A stretch of DNA of 64,000 bases from contig CP058931.1 in the NCBI GenBank assembly GCA_024760505.1, positions 2,428,001-2,492,000 of the forward strand, in the 5' to 3' direction. Below, piece by piece: positions 33,382-41,556 of the stretch. How positions within the stretch are numbered: position 1 is the first letter of the stretch; the number at the start of each line of letters is the position of its first letter. Origin of the DNA: Nitrospira sp. GTDB taxonomy: Bacteria; Nitrospirota; Nitrospiria; Nitrospirales; UBA8639. Position numbers and translations under genes: made by a program. The notes below the pieces were generated by a model. It ran no database searches, had not been told where the DNA came from, and saw only the letters and a list, made by a program, of their open reading frames with translations.

Positions 33382-35163
33382 ATGATAAAGTCCAAAGTTC
33401 TCCACATGAACACTACCGCTTATTGGGCACAGGCAAACAAGGCATGCCGGGTTTGGATCGTGTGTTCTTGTGTCCTGGTGGGGAGTGTTTTGGATGACGG
33501 GTTGGCGCAAGATACGCCCATCTTTTCCCACCGGGAAATCTTTCATCCCGTCTATGCTGAACGCGGAATGGTCGTCAGTCAAGAGGCCATGGCAACCCGT
33601 GTGGGTGTGGACATATTAAAAGCCGGAGGGAATGCGATTGACGCCGCGGTAGCAGTGGGATTTGCGCTGGCTGTCACGCTTCCTCAGGCCGGGAATCTCG
33701 GGGGCGGCGGGTTTATGCTGATTTACACAGCAGAAAAACCTGTGGCGTTGGCCCTCGACTACCGCGAAGTGGCTCCTGCTGCCTCATCGCCACAGATGTT
33801 TCTTGATGGGGAAGGCATGGTCGACCAGTCACGCCTTCGCCACAGCCATCAATCTGTCGGCGTTCCCGGCACGGTCGCGGGTTTGGTGGAAGCGCTTGAA
33901 ACATATGGCACCCTTTCTCTGCAGGCCGTGCTGGCTCCGGCAATTCAACTTGCCAGGGAGGGAATCATTGTCTCCTCTGATTTGGCCGCAGCGATGCAAG
34001 AGCATGCGACACAGCTTTCCCGGTGGCCCTCCACTCGCCGCATTTTTTTTCAGCCGGATGGGACGATGTACCGGTCCGGGGATCGGTTGATCCAGAACGA
34101 TCTGGCATGGTCGCTTCAACAAATTTCCGAGCAGGGACCAGGTGCTTTTTATGACGGTCCAATCGCGGTGCGTGTGAGCGCCGAGATGCGTACCCACGGA
34201 GGGTTGATGACCAAAGAAGACTTGGGTCGCTATCGTGCGGTCTGGCGGCAACCGCTGCGTGGAACGTATCGCGGATACGACATTGTGTCGATGCCACCGC
34301 CCAGTTCCGGGGGCGTTCATTTGATTCAAATGCTGAAAATCCTGGAACACGAGCCACTAAAGATTTTCGGCCACAATAGCGCCAGGACTGTTCACTGGCT
34401 GGTTGAGAGTATGAAGCTTGCTTATGCGGACCGGAGCCGATGGCTGGGTGATCCTGAATTTGTCGAAGTGCCCGTTCAAGGTCTGATCTCCAAGGCATAT
34501 GCGAAACATTTACATGCCTCCATTGATCCGCAGAAGGCTCGTCCTTCTTCAAGTATTCGGTCCTCTACCCCTTTGCCTTACGAGGGGCGGGATACCACAC
34601 ACTTTTCGGTCATGGATAAGGACGGCAATGTTGTATCGAACACCTATACCATCAATTTCAGCTTTGGCAGCGGCATTGTGGCTGAGGGAACCGGAATTCT
34701 GTTGAACAATGAAATTGATGATTTTGTGGCGAAACCCGGAACGCCCAATGCCTACGGCCTGATGGGATCGGCGGCCAATGCGATTGAACCCGGAAAGCGC
34801 CCCCTCTCCTCAATGACTCCGACACTGGTTCTGCGCAAAGGAAAACCGTTTCTCGCCACTGGAAGCCCAGGCGGAAGTCATATCATCACCACGACCCTTC
34901 AACTTATTTTAAATGTTATTGATCATGACATGAACCTGGCCTCTGCCACCGCAGCGCCCCGTGTCCATCATCAATGGATGCCCGACGAAGTGCGAGTGGA
35001 ACGCGGATTGAGTCCGGACACGTTGACCCTTCTAGAACAATGGGGTCACACCATCACGGTCGGGGAAACCATGGGCGGGGCTCAAAGCATTCTTAAGGGG
35101 CCGCAGGGATTTTATGGGGCATCTGATCCTCGCAAACCGGACTCCCTGGCCGCCGGGTATTAA
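33382..35163 (+). CDS. ggt: Gamma-glutamyltransferase
   Basis: A 593-residue periplasmic enzyme that cleaves glutathione and other gamma-glutamyl compounds. The proenzyme splits itself at DTTHFSV: Thr405 becomes the N-terminal nucleophile of the small subunit. Other conserved blocks are GGNAIDAAVAVGFAL, GGGGFMLIYT, PPPSSGG and SSMTPTLV. A hydrophobic region (residues 20-40) is the likely signal peptide. ATG 33382 was chosen since the frame is open further up but has no site; 33406 is a possible alternative. Single gene. Confidence 0.94.
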   Translation: MIKSKVLHMNTTAYWAQANKACRVWIVCSCVLVGSVLDDGLAQDTPIFSHREIFHPVYAERGMVVSQEAMATRVGVDILKAGGNAIDAAVAVGFALAVTLPQAGNLGGGGFMLIYTAEKPVALALDYREVAPAASSPQMFLDGEGMVDQSRLRHSHQSVGVPGTVAGLVEALETYGTLSLQAVLAPAIQLAREGIIVSSDLAAAMQEHATQLSRWPSTRRIFFQPDGTMYRSGDRLIQNDLAWSLQQISEQGPGAFYDGPIAVRVSAEMRTHGGLMTKEDLGRYRAVWRQPLRGTYRGYDIVSMPPPSSGGVHLIQMLKILEHEPLKIFGHNSARTVHWLVESMKLAYADRSRWLGDPEFVEVPVQGLISKAYAKHLHASIDPQKARPSSSIRSSTPLPYEGRDTTHFSVMDKDGNVVSNTYTINFSFGSGIVAEGTGILLNNEIDDFVAKPGTPNAYGLMGSAANAIEPGKRPLSSMTPTLVLRKGKPFLATGSPGGSHIITTTLQLILNVIDHDMNLASATAAPRVHHQWMPDEVRVERGLSPDTLTLLEQWGHTITVGETMGGAQSILKGPQGFYGASDPRKPDSLAAGY

Positions 35164-35229
35164 GCTGACAATGTCAATTTGAGGGGAGTACAGTATTTAT
35201 CTCAATCACCCTCAACGCAGGAGGTGGGT

Positions 35230-35676
35230 ATGCTTGTACATGAAGTAATGTCCACAGGAGTGTTGACGGCGTTTCCGACGGACTCGGTTCGAACGGTGGT
35301 GATCAAAATGTTGAGTCGGCATTGCGGGGCGATCCCGGTCATTGATCAACAAGAGAATCTGATCGGGTTGGTGGCGCTTCGAGACGTCATATTACCACTT
35401 TTCCCGAATTTTGGTGACTATATTCATGACAATGTTCACAGCCGGGATTTCACCGAAATGGAGGATGGATATCCGGACGTCCTGAAAAAAAAGGTTGAAG
35501 ATGTGATGAGCCGGAATCCCTTGACCGTCTCGCCCTCCACGCCGATCTTAGAGGCCGCTTCCTACATGGGTGTGAAGAATTTCAGGAGAATCCCCGTCGC
35601 GGAAAACGGCAAACTGATGGGAATGGTCAGCATCGGCGATATCAATCGCGGCCTGTTTTTCGAGCGAGGGTGTTAG
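35230..35676 (+). CDS. Two-CBS-domain protein
   Basis: A 148-residue protein made of two CBS domains (about 1-55 and 82-140): MSTGVLTAFPTDSV...GLVALRDVI and VMSRNPLTVSPSTPILEAA...GMVSIGDINR. CBS pairs bind adenine nucleotides and sense energy state. ATG 35230 has AGGAGGTGGG immediately before it. The stop TAG lies within the left inverted repeat of the mobile element at 35674, so the last residues may have been created by its insertion. Confidence 0.9.
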   Translation: MLVHEVMSTGVLTAFPTDSVRTVVIKMLSRHCGAIPVIDQQENLIGLVALRDVILPLFPNFGDYIHDNVHSRDFTEMEDGYPDVLKKKVEDVMSRNPLTVSPSTPILEAASYMGVKNFRRIPVAENGKLMGMVSIGDINRGLFFERGC

Positions 35677-35840
35677 GAGCCTGTCGGACTTAGGAAGAAT
35701 CGGCTGCAACAGTGTCTCAGCGGTCCATATTTCACCGCTTTCTTGGCCCATAGTCCCACTATGGGCCTGCGAAATCGTCAAACTCTGGCCTCGCTCAGCC
35801 GCTGTTTCGCTATCGATCCCCTAAGTCCGACAGACTCCTA
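35674..35840. mobile_element. MITE-like element with 21-bp inverted repeats
   Basis: A 167-bp segment with ends TAGGAGCCTGTCGGACTTAG(G) at 35674-35694 and the complement at 35820-35840, one mismatch in 21. Near its centre is the palindrome GGCCCATAGT CCC ACTATGGGCC. It has no gene of its own and looks like a non-autonomous miniature inverted-repeat transposable element. The outer TAG is the stop codon of the CBS gene. Confidence 0.75.
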
Positions 35841-35845
35841 GGCCT

Positions 35846-36847
35846 TTACAGCACATGTAAGACTCCGGCGCCCTGGATGGTTCCGGCCTTTAATTGTTGG
35901 AGTGCCAGATTGGCTTCTTCTAATTGAAAGGGAACCGTGTGGGTATGAATGGGAATGGCAGCGGCGGCCTCCAACAGGTCCAATCCATCCTGGCGGGTGT
36001 TGGCGGTGACGCTTTGGAGTGTCCGCTCCTGAAACAGATCGAGTGTATAGTCCAAGGATGGAATGGGTGTCATATAGATGCCGGCCAAGGCAAGTGTGCC
36101 GCCTTTTTCCAATGCCCGTAGTGCCGGAGGCACCAGCTCACCCGCCGGGGCAAACATGATCGCTGAGTGAAGAGAGTTTGGTGGCATCTCTGAGGCCGTC
36201 CCGACCCACACCGCTCCCAGTTGACGAGCCAGGGTGCGATGTTCTTCCCGTAAGGAACACACGTAGACTTCACAACCCCAATGCCGGGCGATTTGAATCG
36301 TAATATGGGCGGAGCCACCGAATCCGTACAAGCCCAATCGCTGTCCGGGTTTTACCTGACTGCGACGTAAGGCACGAAAGCCGATGATGCCGGCACACAA
36401 GAGCGGGGCGGCCTCTTCGTCCGTAAACACGGATGGAATAGGGTAGGCGAATTGTTCAGAGACCAGTGCGTATTCGGCATACCCACCGTTGACGTGATAA
36501 CCGGTGAAGGTAGCCTGTGCGCACAGATTTTCCCGCCCTGCCTTGCAGAATTCACAGGCCCCGCAGGTTCCCTGGAGCCAGGCGATTCCTACTCGATCAC
36601 CTTCTTTGATCTGCTTGACTCCTTGTCCCACTCGATCCACGATGCCGATGGTTTCATGCCCGGGGACAATGGGACGCGTAGACGGAGGCAGTTCGCCTTC
36701 GACGACGTGCAGATCAGTGCGGCACACTCCGCAGACATGAACCTTGACGCGAACTTGCCCGGGACCCGGCTCAGGTTTGGGGATATCGCGAGCCCGTAAA
36801 GGACCCGTCTCAACATTGGCGTCCTGTTCGAGGATCATGGCATTCAT
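35846..36847 (-). CDS. Zinc-dependent alcohol dehydrogenase
   Basis: A 333-residue MDR-superfamily dehydrogenase. Catalytic zinc ligands are in CGVCRTDLH and GHE, the structural zinc site is CGACEFCKAGRENLC, and a Rossmann fold at about 165-190 contains GLYGFGGSAH, where the usual GxGGxG is kept as GFGGSA. It oxidises alcohols or reduces aldehydes with NAD(P). Start ATG 36847 follows AGGAGTGA; MILEQ three residues later is possible. It is convergent with the CBS gene, with the MITE between them. Confidence 0.92.
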   Translation of the reverse strand: MNAMILEQDANVETGPLRARDIPKPEPGPGQVRVKVHVCGVCRTDLHVVEGELPPSTRPIVPGHETIGIVDRVGQGVKQIKEGDRVGIAWLQGTCGACEFCKAGRENLCAQATFTGYHVNGGYAEYALVSEQFAYPIPSVFTDEEAAPLLCAGIIGFRALRRSQVKPGQRLGLYGFGGSAHITIQIARHWGCEVYVCSLREEHRTLARQLGAVWVGTASEMPPNSLHSAIMFAPAGELVPPALRALEKGGTLALAGIYMTPIPSLDYTLDLFQERTLQSVTANTRQDGLDLLEAAAAIPIHTHTVPFQLEEANLALQQLKAGTIQGAGVLHVL

Positions 36848-37274
36848 TATTCACTCCTATGCGGTGAAAATGTAGATTGTCACATTCAGGTATTGAGCAA
36901 ACAGGTGAAGCTGATCCATCCAGCATTGTCATCTATCATAGTTGTTCCGGACATTCGTGATCGGGAATTCATCCTGATCCTATTTAGGATAGAGCCCGGC
37001 CAACGACCCGGTGCTGACGGCAGAATTGTCATTCTGAGCCAGTGGCAAAGAATCTGTGCCCAGGTGGAGCCGCGATATCATAAAACGCAATCCGGTGTGA
37101 GTGTTACCTTACTCGTGTTTGTTTTGGAGGGGATCGCATTGTTTCGAAAAATCATTGGACAACGGTCCCGCTAAATTGATACTTACTTCGGGTATCATCG
37201 TGTCGGCCCTGTCCACCAGGGCCTCATCATAGCCTATCCGTCTGGACAGGTGAAGGGCAGTCAAGAACGCCAGC
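36848..37274. other. Intergenic region between divergent genes
   Basis: About 430 bases. A 93-codon frame from 36893 starts with a non-ATG codon without a site and is judged chance. The region should hold the promoters of the dehydrogenase and mtgA, but I cannot fix them. Confidence 0.3.
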
Positions 37275-38057
37275 ATGAAGCGATCAAGGCCGAAAGCCAC
37301 AAAACCCCGTCGCCCCAAACCTCTCTGGAATATCGGTTCGCAGAGAAAGCCTCGTGTCCGGCGATTCCGGTGGATTCGCCTCATTCCGTTTAAAGCGATA
37401 TTTATTCTTCTCGGCCTTTATGTGTTATTTGAAATTCTCACCTTTCCGTTTCTCTCAATCGCCCGGTTGCCCACGGAGAATCCCATAGAATCCGCGCTTA
37501 TGCGGCAACGCATCGACGAAGCACACGCTCAAGGCACCACGCTGAAAATCGACTACCGATGGACGCCGCTCTCAAGCATTCCGCGTCACGTTCGTATGGC
37601 CATTCTGGTATCCGAGGATGGGACATTTTATTCTCATACCGGTGTGGATTGGCATGAGGTCCTGGAATCGATTGAAACCAATTTGGAAGAAGGACGGATT
37701 GTTCGGGGGGGCTCGACCATTACCCAGCAATTGGCCAAGAACTTATACCTCTCGACCTCCCGGGATCCGATTCGCAAAGGCAAAGAACTCCTCATCACCT
37801 GGATGTTGGAATCGACCTTGAGTAAAAAACGTATCCTGGAACTCTACCTTAATATCATTGAATGGGGACCAGGCGTGTTCGGCATTGAGGCCGCTGCCCA
37901 ACGCTATTTCCACAAGCCGGCCTCGCGGCTTTCTATGGATGAGGGCGCCCGCCTGGCAGCGGTCATTCCCAGCCCTCTTCGGCACCAGCCCACGGAGACC
38001 ACAGCATATGTGGAAAAGAAAAAAGAGCTGATCCTCCGTCGCATGTCAGTGCGATAA
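37275..38057 (+). CDS. mtgA: Monofunctional peptidoglycan transglycosylase MtgA
   Basis: A 260-residue GT51 enzyme that polymerises lipid II into glycan strands. It has a basic cytoplasmic N-terminus, one transmembrane anchor (about 40-62) and the periplasmic catalytic domain. Motif 1 is SEDGTFYSHTGVDW with the catalytic Glu114; motif 2 is RGGSTITQQLAKNLYL; motif 3 has KGKELLITWMLE; motif 4 is LELYLNIIEWGPGVFG. Complete. A broken copy of its last 120 bases lies 800 bases downstream. Confidence 0.94.
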   Translation: MKRSRPKATKPRRPKPLWNIGSQRKPRVRRFRWIRLIPFKAIFILLGLYVLFEILTFPFLSIARLPTENPIESALMRQRIDEAHAQGTTLKIDYRWTPLSSIPRHVRMAILVSEDGTFYSHTGVDWHEVLESIETNLEEGRIVRGGSTITQQLAKNLYLSTSRDPIRKGKELLITWMLESTLSKKRILELYLNIIEWGPGVFGIEAAAQRYFHKPASRLSMDEGARLAAVIPSPLRHQPTETTAYVEKKKELILRRMSVR

Positions 38058-38119
38058 CTAGACAAAAATTTGTGAAATGACCGTGGGGAAGGCACACCAT
38101 GGACTCTGACGGCGGGTTT

Positions 38120-38374
38120 TTAGTAGTGGAAGCACAACGGGGGGATCAAGAGTGCGTCTCCCTCTATTCGATAGACCATGCGATGCTCATCGGTTGTACG
38201 GCGGGATCAGAATCCTGAAAGTGCATGCTTCAATGGTTCGGGTTTACCTATTCCTGTGAAGGGATCGCGTTGTGTCTCCCGTATCAATTTGTTGATTCGT
38301 TCGACCATGCGTTTGTCCTGCTTCTGCCAATAGAGATGGTCTTCCCATCCTTCGTCAGCAAATATCAGCTTCAC
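38120..38374 (-). pseudogene. yoeB: YoeB toxin gene with internal nonsense codon
   Basis: The 84-codon frame matches YoeB, the ribosome-dependent mRNA endonuclease of a type II toxin-antitoxin pair, along its length: LIFADEGWEDHLYWQKQDKR, GKPEPLKHALSGF, then SRRTTDEHRMVYRIEG and the ending CFHY. Codon 56 is TGA (38207-38209) where YoeB has Trp in GFWSRR. A product ending there keeps Glu46 but loses Arg65, His83 and Tyr84 of the active site, so it should be inactive. Start is GTG 38374, overlapping the antitoxin stop, which is the normal yefM-yoeB coupling. Confidence 0.88.
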
Positions 38375-38628
38375 TTGGCCAACTTCCGCTCAACACCTTT
38401 GCCGGCGTTCAATTGGGCGGCGGCCGAAAGGAGGCGTTTGGCGTTGGCGGGCGTACGCAAGAGATAGGCGGTTTCCTCTAACGCCTTATAATCTTCCAGC
38501 GAAAGCATCACGACAGACTGCTCTCCGTTGCGGCTGATGATCAGAGGTTCATGGTCGTTGCACACCCGGTCCATGGCACTGGCCAGGTTTGCACGAATAG
38601 TAGTATACGTCACGGCATCCATAGTCAT
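38371..38628 (-). CDS. yefM: YefM/Phd-type antitoxin
   Basis: An 85-residue type II antitoxin. The N-terminal half (TYTTIRANLASAMDRVCNDHEPLIISRNG) is the Phd/YefM DNA-binding fold, and the C-terminal half (YLLRTPANAKRLLSAA) is the segment that wraps the toxin. A strong AGGAGGAAC site precedes ATG 38628. The toxin gene that follows is nonsense-mutated, so the antitoxin may now be retained only as a repressor or an orphan. Three TGTACA operator cores lie just upstream. Confidence 0.92.
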   Translation of the reverse strand: MTMDAVTYTTIRANLASAMDRVCNDHEPLIISRNGEQSVVMLSLEDYKALEETAYLLRTPANAKRLLSAAAQLNAGKGVERKLAK

Positions 38629-38640
38629 GTTCCTCCTATA

Positions 38641-38667
38641 TGTACAGATTGTACAGATTACTGTACA
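38641..38667. promoter_or_regulatory. YefM operator: three TGTACA cores
   Basis: TGTACA occurs at 38641-38646, 38650-38655 and 38662-38667, upstream of yefM. E. coli YefM-YoeB binds adjacent palindromes with the same TGTACA core to repress its own operon, so this is the probable autorepression site. The match is seen in sequence; the binding is inferred. Confidence 0.75.
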
Positions 38668-38769
38668 GCCAGAAGAAAAGTTCGTCTAGAGTGACAATTC
38701 GATTGGTCTATCGGGAAGACTCTTAAGTCCCTGAGTATAATCAAGGCGACTTCATAAAAATTTTCGTTT

Positions 38770-38911
38770 TCTCCACTTTTTTTTGCTGGCTCGGCTTTCT
38801 ATGTATGAGTGCGCCCGTTTAGCGGGGGTGATTCACAGTCCGCTTCGGCACCAACCCACCGAAACAACGTCATATGTGGAAAAGAAAAAGGAGCTGATCG
38901 TATGCCATAAC
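38770..38911 (+). pseudogene. Broken partial copy of the mtgA 3' end
   Basis: From about 38792 the sequence reads RLSMYECARLAGVIHSPLRH and goes on QPTETTSYVEK, closely matching MtgA residues about 214-250, before an extra A in the run near 38880-38884 shifts the frame and ends it at TAA 38909-38911. The match to 37926-38030 is clear at DNA level; before 38790 it fades quickly. It lacks the catalytic part and is a duplication remnant. Confidence 0.75.
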
Positions 38912-39055
38912 CGCATTATGTCTCGCGGGCTGTAGGCCCATACAAGGAGTAGAATGGGTGCTGTCCCTTACCAGGTTGGATAGACCAAGAAAGAATTATC
39001 CAACCCTTCCCCGACCGTACTCGTACCCTCCGTTCGATCGTTAACGATATGGGGT
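38912..39055. other. Intergenic tail of hemopexin gene
   Basis: About 140 bases downstream of the hemopexin gene, with no gene or clear terminator. Confidence 0.3.
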
Positions 39056-40789
39056 CTATGGTGTCGTAAACTGGGTAATTTTGCAACTTGGAGAATTGGG
39101 CAGGAATGGCATTCCTGCACGGAACTGCTCGGCGCATTGCTTGATTGCCAGTGCAGCATCAGCAGTCCCTTGGTCAAAGGTGACCTGCCCGGGCGTCATC
39201 CATATCGGCGATGTGGCTGAGTGGGGGTGCTTACTCTCTTGTGAATGGTCAGTGGCCTTGATACCTAAATCGAGCGCCGTGCCATTGTTCCCGACGATGC
39301 CGGTGTTACTCACGTTGTTGACCCCCATGCGATGACAGCCGTTGCATTGATTGTCGCTGACCTCAACCTTATAGGCTTTCCATGAGGCGAAATCAGCGCC
39401 GACAAAGGAATAGGGCTCGGGGTCGCTGTTGAAGGTGATATCTCCCGCACCGGGCAACTGGTTGGGGCCGGATATCTGGGCGAGATACGGAGATCGGATG
39501 ATTGGCCCATTGTCATGGCAACTGACACAGGGGAATTTGCTGTTGACAATTTGTGACGGTGTCATCCAGAAAGCTGGATTGCCCACTCCCTTGGAAGGCG
39601 ACTTGACCTTACCATCATGGCTCAGATGAAAGTCTTCCAGTGCTCCCTGATAGAAACAGGTTTTGCCATTGACTTTATTGTGCTGGATGATGGCCACGTC
39701 GCCATACTGCCCTTGGGGTAGGCCCATCTTTCGTGCATGCGCCACCACATAGGCGTCTGGCGTATTGATCAGCACCCGGAAGCGGCTCCCACGATCGCAT
39801 TTTCCATTGAGCACGTTCGGACGATCACAGGTGCCGTCTGGATAGATCGCGCTAGCCGGAGTGAGATGATCGGTTGGAACCGTTGTCCCCCGAGGGCTAT
39901 CGACATCGAAATCGGGAACAGACACGCCGATGGCCTGATCGCATTCCTGTGCAAAGGCTGCAAGGGCATCCGTTCCTCCCGGTGTGGTTAGGAGAAGGCC
40001 TGGCCAATTTCCGGCAACAGGCGCAGGATAGCCGAGCCCTCCCCCGGTTTGATCGTCGGCACGATCAGCAACAACGTCATACCGCATATACTGATTGCCT
40101 TTAAAGAAATAGACAACCGACTTCCCCTCGATCTTCGTGGGCCAGGCCACCGCACCGTCGATTCCACTGGGAAACTTGAAATTTGGCCAATTGCCCGCAA
40201 TGGGCTTCGGGTAGCCAGGGTCAGCCCGATGCCTCTTCACATCAAAGCGGATGTATTGATCATCCCGGAAAAAGTACGCGACAGTCCTGCCGCTTCTCGG
40301 CACAGGCCATACCACAACGGCATCCACCCGATCTGTCCAGATCCCAGGCCACTTCAACGAGATGGGCTGGGGATAGGCCCGGCCGGCGCCATCCGCCGCA
40401 TCAGCCCGATCAGCATCCACGTCATACCTCATGAACTGATTGCCTTTGAAGAAGTAAGCCACCGTCTTGTGTTCTGCACCTCCCGGAGGCGGCGCTGGCC
40501 AGAAGACTGCGGCATCTATGTTCTCTTGAAAAAGTCCAGGCCAGATATTCTGGATAGGGCGAGGGTACGGATTGCCACTGCCATCGTCACTGTCTGCCAT
40601 ATCTTGGGCGATGTCGTACCGGGCATACTCACTTCCCTGGAAGAAATAGATTTTGCCGTTATTCCATACCACCGGCACCAGTTTTTCTGAACCGGTCAAC
40701 TGAGCCCAAACGTCCACTGTCCCACAGAAACTCACCGCGATGAGCATTCCGCAGAGTGTCGACAGGAAAATCTCACGTGACATTCTCAT
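39056..40789 (-). CDS. Secreted four-hemopexin-repeat protein with two c-type haem motifs
   Basis: A 577-residue protein with signal peptide (MRMSREIFLSTLCGML, cut near VWAQ). Residues about 37-83, 92-147, 155-205 and 211-265 are four hemopexin-like repeats, with recurring AYFFKGNQFMRYD, YPQPI and WPGI pieces, so they form a complete four-bladed propeller. The C-terminal half has CVSCH (421-425) and CNGCH (482-486), standard c-type haem sites, with AHARKMG before and other Cys that may pair. Hemopexin joined to a dihaem domain is unusual. It may bind haem, metals or surface glycans and carry electrons outside the inner membrane. It diverges from the MACPF-like gene. Confidence 0.85.
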   Translation of the reverse strand: MRMSREIFLSTLCGMLIAVSFCGTVDVWAQLTGSEKLVPVVWNNGKIYFFQGSEYARYDIAQDMADSDDGSGNPYPRPIQNIWPGLFQENIDAAVFWPAPPPGGAEHKTVAYFFKGNQFMRYDVDADRADAADGAGRAYPQPISLKWPGIWTDRVDAVVVWPVPRSGRTVAYFFRDDQYIRFDVKRHRADPGYPKPIAGNWPNFKFPSGIDGAVAWPTKIEGKSVVYFFKGNQYMRYDVVADRADDQTGGGLGYPAPVAGNWPGLLLTTPGGTDALAAFAQECDQAIGVSVPDFDVDSPRGTTVPTDHLTPASAIYPDGTCDRPNVLNGKCDRGSRFRVLINTPDAYVVAHARKMGLPQGQYGDVAIIQHNKVNGKTCFYQGALEDFHLSHDGKVKSPSKGVGNPAFWMTPSQIVNSKFPCVSCHDNGPIIRSPYLAQISGPNQLPGAGDITFNSDPEPYSFVGADFASWKAYKVEVSDNQCNGCHRMGVNNVSNTGIVGNNGTALDLGIKATDHSQESKHPHSATSPIWMTPGQVTFDQGTADAALAIKQCAEQFRAGMPFLPNSPSCKITQFTTP

Positions 40790-41556
40790 AGCGTGATCCC
40801 TTTCTCACCAGACTTATCCATTGCGTTATTTCCGCTCATTTCCTCATTCCCAAACATCCTCTGTGTTGCTCGGATAAGCAAAACCCATTCCCCTCAAAAC
40901 GGGTGTGCGAGAGAGACCATTCCGGTATCTGATTGATAGCTCCTACTGGCACTAGACTTCATATCCTTGCTGATACTGCTGCTCTCAATTCCACATGCGT
41001 TGCGCGTATCAATGACCATACACGTCGTATCGAATCAGATACGTATTCTCTTATATGCGACTGCACTCGAATTTTAAAAATCCTTGCGCCCAAATTTCTT
41101 ATACTCATATGAGATTTTTCCTCACCTTTGGGATGTGTGGAGAAATTCACACCGAACGTCGCGATCCTCCAGATGGTGGAAGACGTCTGACTGAAAGGAG
41201 GACGAGTGAGTGATGCGTTGGCGAGCTTAGCGGCCAACGGTCTACTGAACCTGGTGTCCAGGAATTCCTGGCTAGCCCATCATGCCCAGTCCCTGTGAAT
41301 AGTAGAGGCCAGCAACCATCTCCTCCAAAATTTTCGGTATCCAATGCGATACACAGCGGTATCCATCTAGATACAGCCACTGAATATCCAATTCCCAAAA
41401 AGGCATCGCTAAGGCAAATAAAATCCAGGCGCTTTATTTGGAAGGAATGTGGCATAGGATCTGCTTTTGGATTTTTTAATAAAGGGCCATTGGGCTTTTG
41501 TGGATACCAAATTCCAAAAGAAGGGCAGCAGATAACCAAAAAAAAGGAGGAAAAAG
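40790..41556. other. Divergent intergenic region of hemopexin/MACPF locus
   Basis: About 770 bases between the two divergent genes, room for control of both. It holds one short frame (41206-41298) with a strong site; other frames appear random. I cannot fix promoters. AT-rich runs near 41040-41100 and 41440-41560 could be promoter regions. Confidence 0.35.
41206..41298 (+). CDS. Possible 30-residue mini-protein
   Basis: GTG at 41206 opens a frame for 30 residues of the form (M)SDALASLAANGLLNLVSR, with AAAGGAGG five bases upstream. It could be a leader peptide or mini-protein for the MACPF-like gene downstream, or chance. Short size keeps confidence low. Confidence 0.3.
   Translation: MSDALASLAANGLLNLVSRNSWLAHHAQSL

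Noticed and set aside
36893..37174. 93-codon frame upstream of mtgA
   Set aside because: Non-ATG start, no site, no known match, ordinary intergenic composition.
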